A stretch of 9,994 nucleotides of DNA, from positions 1-9,994 of the forward strand of contig JAKAMV010000291.1 of assembly GCA_021812735.1 (NCBI GenBank), in the 5' to 3' direction. The DNA is from Chloroflexota bacterium (lineage in GTDB: Bacteria; Chloroflexota; Limnocylindria; Limnocylindrales; CSP1-4). Position numbers and translations under genes: made by a program. The notes under the pieces are model-generated. The model saw only the letters and a program-made list of their open reading frames with translations. It made no database searches and was not told where the DNA came from. Positions 5,641-9,994 of this stretch are shown piece after piece. Every line of letters starts with the position of its first letter. The stretch's first letter is position 1.

Positions 5641-5654
5641 ATACTCTCGTATCT
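5639..5654. promoter_or_regulatory. Likely TetR operator (AGATAC-N4-GTATCT)
   Basis: Perfect inverted repeat, AGATACTCTCGTATCT, with 6-bp arms and a 4-bp spacer (16 bp in all). TetR-family operators are typically palindromes of about this size placed over the promoter. This one covers the -10/start region of the exporter and is AT-rich relative to its surroundings. Binding by the adjacent TetR protein is inferred. Confidence 0.6.
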
Positions 5655-5675
5655 TCTGCCACCGACGGAGCCGAC

Positions 5676-7172
5676 ATGACCATCGCCGCTGCCCCTGGGA
5701 CCGCGCCCCAGACGAGCACATCCAGGGCCGCCGCCAGCCTGCCCCACCGCTGGTGGGCCCTGGCCCTCATCTCGCTCGCCACGTTGATGGTGGCGATGGA
5801 CACGGCGATCGTGACCGTGGCCCTGCCCTCGGCGCAGCGGGAGCTCGGGATTTCCGACGCGACCCGCCAGTGGGTGCTCACGGCCTACACGCTGGCCTAT
5901 GGTGGGCTTCTGCTGCTGGGCGGCCGTCTGGCCGATCGCCTGGGACACCGGCGCACCCTGCTCACCGGGGCGATCGGCTTCGTGGGTGCCTCGGCCCTGA
6001 GCGGGGCTGCGCAGAGCGGGCCCATGCTGATCGCGGGCAGGGCCCTGCAGGGGGCCTTCGGGGCGCTGCTGGTGCCCTCGACACGGTCGCTGCTGGTGCT
6101 GCTCTTCCAGGAGCCCCGGGCGCGCGCCCGGGCCCTCGGGATCTTCACCGCAGTGCTCATCGGCGGCGCCGTCTTCGGCTTCATCCTGAGCGGGGTCATC
6201 ACGCAGTACCTCGACTGGCGCTGGACGCTCTACCTGAACGTCCCGGTGGCGATGGTGGTGGCGCTCGGCGTGGTGCGGGTGTTGCCCGACTTCCCCGGCG
6301 ATCGCAGCGTCAGCGTCGACGTCCCCGGCGTGGTCCTCGGCACGGGCGGCATGGCCGTGCTCGTGTATGGGCTGTCCGACGCCGCCACCGCCGGCTGGGG
6401 CTCGCGCGAGGTCATGGGGTTGCTGGCTGCCGCCGCCGCGCTGCTGCTGACGTTCGTCCTGGTCGAGTCGCGCGTGCGCCGCCCGCTGCTGCCGCTGCGG
6501 GTCCTCGCCGATCGCAACCGGGCGGGCGCCTTCCTCGCCCTGGGGCTCAACAGCTTCTCGAACTTCGGGATGCTGCTGATCCTGACCTATGAGATGCAGG
6601 TCGTCCTGCGCGCCTCGCCGCTCATCACGGGACTTGCCCTGGTGCCCTGGGCGATCGCGAACAGCGTCGGCGCGGCGCTGGTCGGGCCGCGGCTCATGCC
6701 GCGCGTGCCCGCCCGTTACCTCCTGACGCCGGGTCTGGTGTTGTGCGGGGCCGGGAACCTGTTGCTGGCGGGGCTGAGCGCCGGCAGCGCGTACTTCCCC
6801 CTCATCCTCGCCGCTCAGCTCCTGTTGGGCTTCGGGGCCGGCCTGAACGGCACCCCGGCCCTCGGTGCGGCCCTGAGCGGTGTCGCGCCGGTGGACACGG
6901 GGGTGACCTCGGCGATGTCGAGCACGTCCAACCAGATCGGGGCATCCATCGGCACCGCCCTGCTCAGCACGATCGCGGCGAGCGCCACGGCGTCGTACCT
7001 GGCGGCGCAGGGCACCCACGGTGCTCCCGCGTCCGCCATCGTGCACGGGTTCACGACGGCCACGGCCTGGGGCGCTGTCGTATTGCTGGCTGGCGCGCTC
7101 CTGGTGGGCCTGCTGGTCAATGCGGATCCGCGGCGAGACGCTGCTCCGGCGACCGCGCCGCTGCGGGCATGA
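5676..7172 (+). CDS. MFS drug exporter, DHA2 (EmrB/QacA-type, 14-TM)
   Basis: 498 aa, right for the 14-helix drug:H+ antiporter-2 family of the cytoplasmic membrane. Motif D1 MDTAIVTVALP (41-51) is in TM1. Motif A GGRLADRLGHRR (82-93) is in the 2-3 loop, motif B IAGRALQGAFGALLVPS (119-135) in TM4, and the WRWTLYLNVPV block (181-191) before TM6 is typical of DHA2. The antiporter motif C in TM5 is present as LIGGAVFGFILSG, but the usual GPxxGG proline is replaced by phenylalanine. The ATG at 5676 has GGAG six bases upstream, and the promoter lies between it and the divergent tetR. Substrate cannot be told from sequence; candidates are antibiotics, dyes or a self-made metabolite. An EmrA-like partner is not seen, as expected outside Gram-negative tripartite pumps. 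Confidence 0.94.
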   Translation: MTIAAAPGTAPQTSTSRAAASLPHRWWALALISLATLMVAMDTAIVTVALPSAQRELGISDATRQWVLTAYTLAYGGLLLLGGRLADRLGHRRTLLTGAIGFVGASALSGAAQSGPMLIAGRALQGAFGALLVPSTRSLLVLLFQEPRARARALGIFTAVLIGGAVFGFILSGVITQYLDWRWTLYLNVPVAMVVALGVVRVLPDFPGDRSVSVDVPGVVLGTGGMAVLVYGLSDAATAGWGSREVMGLLAAAAALLLTFVLVESRVRRPLLPLRVLADRNRAGAFLALGLNSFSNFGMLLILTYEMQVVLRASPLITGLALVPWAIANSVGAALVGPRLMPRVPARYLLTPGLVLCGAGNLLLAGLSAGSAYFPLILAAQLLLGFGAGLNGTPALGAALSGVAPVDTGVTSAMSSTSNQIGASIGTALLSTIAASATASYLAAQGTHGAPASAIVHGFTTATAWGAVVLLAGALLVGLLVNADPRRDAAPATAPLRA

Positions 7173-7244
7173 GGGCCGTGGTGAGTGACCGGCGCCAGGC
7201 ACGTCGCGCGGGAGAGAGGTCGTTTGCGTTCGCGCTCGCAGGCG

Positions 7245-7559
7245 TCATGCCGCAATGAAGTGCACCCAGCCAATGACAGTGCAGCCGTTCGTGGGGCAAA
7301 CGAGCCACCGCACTGCAGCCAGGTTGTACGTCGGGTCTCCTTCCGACACGCCCATGTCTTCCCAAGCAGTCTCGGCGTCGCACTGACTGCACCTCAGCCT
7401 CGTCGGCAGTCCGTAGGTCTCCCTCAGCTTTGGGATGATGCTGAGCACCACTTCTTGCGACAGCCCCCCGGCCACCAAGGCGGGGTTCTGCAGCGCAAAC
7501 TGCCGGAACGCCCACTCGTTCCACAGGGCCTCGATGTCCCGCTCGTCGGCTTCTCTCAC
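7245..7559 (-). CDS. Small zinc-ribbon-like protein, 104 aa, unknown
   Basis: An N-terminal helical part (about 1-50: DIEALWNEWAFRQFAL, LSQEVVLSIIPKLRETYG) is followed by CSQC (C57, C60) and, after 27 residues, CPTNGC (C88, C93). The two cysteine pairs have treble-clef or zinc-ribbon-like spacing, so one zinc ion is likely bound. The sequence ends VIGWVHFIAA. The start is a GTG at 7559 with no clear ribosome site and an in-frame TGA only two codons upstream, so the true N-terminus may be missing or lie further in. The gene is convergent with the exporter (72 bp between stops) and no terminator is evident. Protein-like composition and the cysteine pattern support a real gene; function is unknown. 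Confidence 0.6.
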   Translation of the reverse strand: MREADERDIEALWNEWAFRQFALQNPALVAGGLSQEVVLSIIPKLRETYGLPTRLRCSQCDAETAWEDMGVSEGDPTYNLAAVRWLVCPTNGCTVIGWVHFIAA

Positions 7560-8361
7560 AGGATGTCAGCGATATACAGCCGAGACGCTGCGCTCTTCAC
7601 CCATGATTGCAACCCCCCCTGATCTCTCCCGATCGAGCCGGGCGGGCTGGGCGTGCCTGCCCGAAACCCCCGTTCTGGGTTACGCGGAACCCGCCTTACC
7701 AGGCCGTCTACCGTCCCGATCTCGGGGCCCTGCCCCGGGAGTTGCCCGGGCGGGTCCTCCATCTCGGCCGCCGTGGACGCCTGGTGCGCCGCCATGCCCA
7801 GGCCCGGCGCTCGGGCGCGCTCGCCGGCGTGAACCCGATCGCCGGGCGCCCGGCAGCGGCCCTCAAGCGGATCGAGCCCGGGCACTCCGGAAGGCGATCT
7901 CAGCACCGGCGCCGGAAACGCGACACAGGGCGGTTCACAGGTGCCAGTGGCGGATCGGCTGGCCGTTGCATGGGCCTGCGCTGAGTGATCCGGATCAATG
8001 GCGCGCGTCGAATGCCACGCGCGCACGGGACCCGGCCGGGGCGGTAGGCGGACCCCGCAGTCGGGACAACAAGCACCCCACTCCCCACGGTCCGACTCGC
8101 AGAGGTGGGTGCGGCCTCGCCCGTGCTGGCCCGTTGTCTCAGCCATGTGGCGCCATGCTGCGCCATACGAGGACGGCGCTGCCAGAGCCGTCATGACCCG
8201 TCGGCCCGTCCTTCGCGCCGAGCTGGCGCAGGCGGGCCGAGCAAGGCGACCCGGCGCCGGAACCCGTAGTGAACCGGCACGATTGGGCGATGGTGTGCAG
8301 ACCGGTCAGCCTCGCCGGACCGGCCCAACATCCCCGGCGCACGTACGCTCAATGCCAAGGC
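7560..8361. other. About 0.8 kb with no convincing gene
   Basis: Both strands have long open frames from high GC, but none shows a credible ribosome site plus protein-like composition. The longest, on the minus strand (8194-7556), contains a single CCPDCG motif and otherwise low-complexity Arg/Pro/Ala sequence. The stretch holds several GC-rich inverted repeats, for example 8001-8024, and TGGCGC-N6-GCGCCA near 8148-8165. It may be decayed coding DNA or a boundary of an integrated segment. Confidence 0.5.
8001..8024. repeat. Perfect 8-bp GC hairpin
   Basis: GCGCGCGT (8001-8008), 8-base loop, ACGCGCGC (8017-8024). No T-run follows on either strand, so it is not a classical terminator. It lies about 340 bp beyond the 3' end of the MacB-like gene. 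Confidence 0.4.
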
Positions 8362-9994
8362 TCACATCGACCACAGCGCCTCGGTGGGGGAAAGCCGCGC
8401 GGCGCGCAGCGCCGGCAGCAGGCCCGCGATGCCACCGATCGCCAGCGCGGCCGCCAGCCCACCTGCCCAGGCGACGGTCGGGATCACCACCGCCCAGCCG
8501 CTCGTCGAGGCGAAGATCGCCGTGGCGAGCGTTCCCGAAACGACACCGACGCCGCCGCCCACGAGCGCGAGCAGCATCGCCTCGGCCAGGAACTGGAGAC
8601 GGATCTGTCCCCGCCGCGCGCCCAACGCCCGCCGGAGGCCGATCTCCGAGCGGCGCTCGAGGACCGAGATGAACATGATGTTCGCCACGCCGATCCCGCC
8701 GACCAGCAGCGAGATCGCGCCGAGCCCGAGGAACAGCACGTTCAGCGCGCTCTGCGCCGCGGCACGCGCCGTGAGCGCGGCAGACGGCTGGCTGACGTTC
8801 ACCTCGTTGGGGGCCTCCGGGTTGGCGGTCGCGCCCAGGAGCGGCTGCACGGCGACGACCGCGTCGGGCTGTGTCCGCACGTAGACGGTCGTGGGGTGGC
8901 CGTCGAAACCTAGGTACTGCTCGGCGGCGGGGAACCCGACCAGGACAGCGTTGTCGATCTCGGGCGCGAGGATCGCGGGCTCCAGGATCCCGACGACGTA
9001 GAACCACCCGGTGTCCTCGCCCGCGACGACGTCAATGCGCTCGCCCGGGAAGATGCGGTCAACCCCCAGTCGCTGCGCGGCGGCGGCGCCCAGCACGGCC
9101 ACCGGCTGGGATTCCGTGGCCGCATCGAGGTACCGTCCCTGCGCGACGGTCGTCCCGACCGCGGGGAGAAGACCGGGGCCTGCCGCCAGCACCGAGATGC
9201 CGTTCGTGTTCACCCTGGGGATCAGCGGGGTGCGATACACCGCGGCAGCGATGCTGCCCGTTTCCTGGACTTCGGTGACCCCGGCGACCCGGGAGATCAT
9301 GGCCGGCGCGGTAGTGGGAAGCTCCGCCGCCTGGCCGAAGAATGTAGAGCCGTTCGTCACCGTCAGGAGGTTGGTGCCGAGCCGGTCGATCTCGGCCAGC
9401 AGGCCCGCCTGGGAGGACGAGGAGAGTCCCAGTACCGCGACGATCGCCGCCACCCCGATCATGATGCCGAGCGCCGAGAGGCCGGCCCGCAGGCGTCGGG
9501 TGCGCAGGCCCACGCTGGCGAGCCGCGCGAGGTCCGCAGCCCGCAACCCGGGCTTCGCCGGCGACGGGCCGCTCGCGCGGCTGGGTACCGTCGACGCCCG
9601 GGCCGGCGGATCGTCGGGTGCATCGCCACGCCCTGGAGCGGCATCGACCGGCGCCGCGCTCCCGCCCGTGTCCGACACGACGCGCCCGTCGAGCATCGAG
9701 ACGCGCCGGGGGAAGCTCGCCGCGATCCCCTGGTCATGCGTGATCAGCACGATCGCCGAGCCGTCGGCGTTGAGCTCATGGAACAGCGCGAGGATCTCCT
9801 GCCCGGTGGCGCTGTCGAGGTTCCCCGTGGGCTCGTCGGCGAAGAGCACCGCCGGCCGGCCCACGATCGCGCGGGCGATGGCGACGCGCTGCCGCTGGCC
9901 GCCCGACAGCTTGCCGGGGCGGGCCGAGAGCCGGTCGCGCAGCCCGACCCGCTCGAGCGCCGCGACCGCCTGCGCCTTCCGCTCGGCGGCCGGC
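8362..9994 (-). CDS. MacB-like ABC transporter, ATPase-permease fusion (5' end outside window)
   Basis: The last 543 residues of a fused ABC protein. The ATPase part has the signature [15 protein letters not shown] (28-42), Walker B AVLFADEP with D53/E54, D-loop GNLD (57-60), and H-loop ITHD with H86. The Walker A end lies beyond the window. A Pro/Ala/Gly-rich linker (about 110-150) joins it to a MacB/FtsX-type permease: TM1 ([20 protein letters not shown]), an extracytoplasmic MacB-core domain of about 230 residues, then three helices ([61 protein letters not shown]) with the conserved [18 protein letters not shown] loop. It ends ...SPTEALWSM at a TGA. MacB-type proteins act as mechanotransmitting exporters of peptides, lipids or antibiotics; in most high-GC Gram-positives the two domains are separate genes, so the fusion is notable. 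Confidence 0.92.
   Translation of the reverse strand, partial: PAAERKAQAVAALERVGLRDRLSARPGKLSGGQRQRVAIARAIVGRPAVLFADEPTGNLDSATGQEILALFHELNADGSAIVLITHDQGIAASFPRRVSMLDGRVVSDTGGSAAPVDAAPGRGDAPDDPPARASTVPSRASGPSPAKPGLRAADLARLASVGLRTRRLRAGLSALGIMIGVAAIVAVLGLSSSSQAGLLAEIDRLGTNLLTVTNGSTFFGQAAELPTTAPAMISRVAGVTEVQETGSIAAAVYRTPLIPRVNTNGISVLAAGPGLLPAVGTTVAQGRYLDAATESQPVAVLGAAAAQRLGVDRIFPGERIDVVAGEDTGWFYVVGILEPAILAPEIDNAVLVGFPAAEQYLGFDGHPTTVYVRTQPDAVVAVQPLLGATANPEAPNEVNVSQPSAALTARAAAQSALNVLFLGLGAISLLVGGIGVANIMFISVLERRSEIGLRRALGARRGQIRLQFLAEAMLLALVGGGVGVVSGTLATAIFASTSGWAVVIPTVAWAGGLAAALAIGGIAGLLPALRAARLSPTEALWSM

Noticed and set aside
4730..6592. 620-codon plus-strand open frame
   Set aside because: It runs antisense to tetR and then in a wrong frame through the exporter gene. 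Composition is Arg/Gly/Pro/His-rich shadow sequence with no domain.
5637..7202. 521-codon minus-strand open frame opposite the exporter
   Set aside because: Mirror of the MFS gene in GC-rich DNA; Gln/Arg/Gly/His-rich and without any recognisable motif.
7556..8194. 212-codon minus-strand frame with a CCPDCG motif
   Set aside because: A single cysteine cluster, no partner pair, no ribosome site, and low-complexity Arg/Pro/Ala sequence around it. Not enough to call a gene.
1..9994. CRISPR array or integrase attachment site at the tRNA-Gln
   Set aside because: No regularly spaced repeats were found. No integrase gene is visible, and the tRNA 3' end is not seen repeated elsewhere in the window.

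Overview
High-GC bacterial chromosomal DNA from an accessory, insertion-prone stretch. No 16S or other clean taxonomic marker is present. The GC content, GTG starts, IS types and TetR/DHA2 pair suit an actinobacterium-like organism. The glutaminyl-tRNA synthetase is unusual for classical Actinobacteria, which mostly charge tRNA-Gln by the GatCAB route. A deep-branching lineage such as Thermoleophilia, or another high-GC phylum, is possible, but this is inference.

Layout. (1) 1-746, minus strand: tRNA-Gln(CTG), a 49-aa membrane peptide and the start of glnS, so the tRNA and its cognate synthetase lie next to each other. (2) 747-4002, an IS graveyard with one well-preserved element. It holds a C-terminal scrap of an IS1595-type transposase (about 1121-1213), a 5'-truncated IS1380 transposase (1434 to about 1853, minus), and a complete IS1595-family element at 1966-3669. 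That element has 24-bp terminal inverted repeats and a perfect 8-bp direct target duplication (TTGGGCAA). It encodes an intact 311-aa transposase and two uncharacterised passenger genes on the opposite strand that overlap by ATGA. It sits inside a host gene whose two halves rejoin in frame when the element and one duplication copy are removed. (3) 4068-4817, minus: a DUF429-type RNase H-fold protein. (4) 4958-7172: a TetR-family regulator and a 14-TM DHA2-type MFS exporter, divergently transcribed from a compact intergenic region with overlapping promoters and two palindromes. (5) 7245-7559, minus: a small protein with four cysteines in zinc-ribbon-like spacing. (6) 7560-8361: about 0.8 kb with no convincing gene. 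(7) 8362-9994, minus: a MacB-like ABC ATPase-permease fusion running off the window.

Functional reading. The TetR/DHA2 pair and the MacB-like transporter suggest export of small toxic compounds or lipids. The most original item is the 1.7-kb IS1595-family 'transporter IS' with two unknown cargo genes, caught with its target site intact and splitting an identifiable gene.
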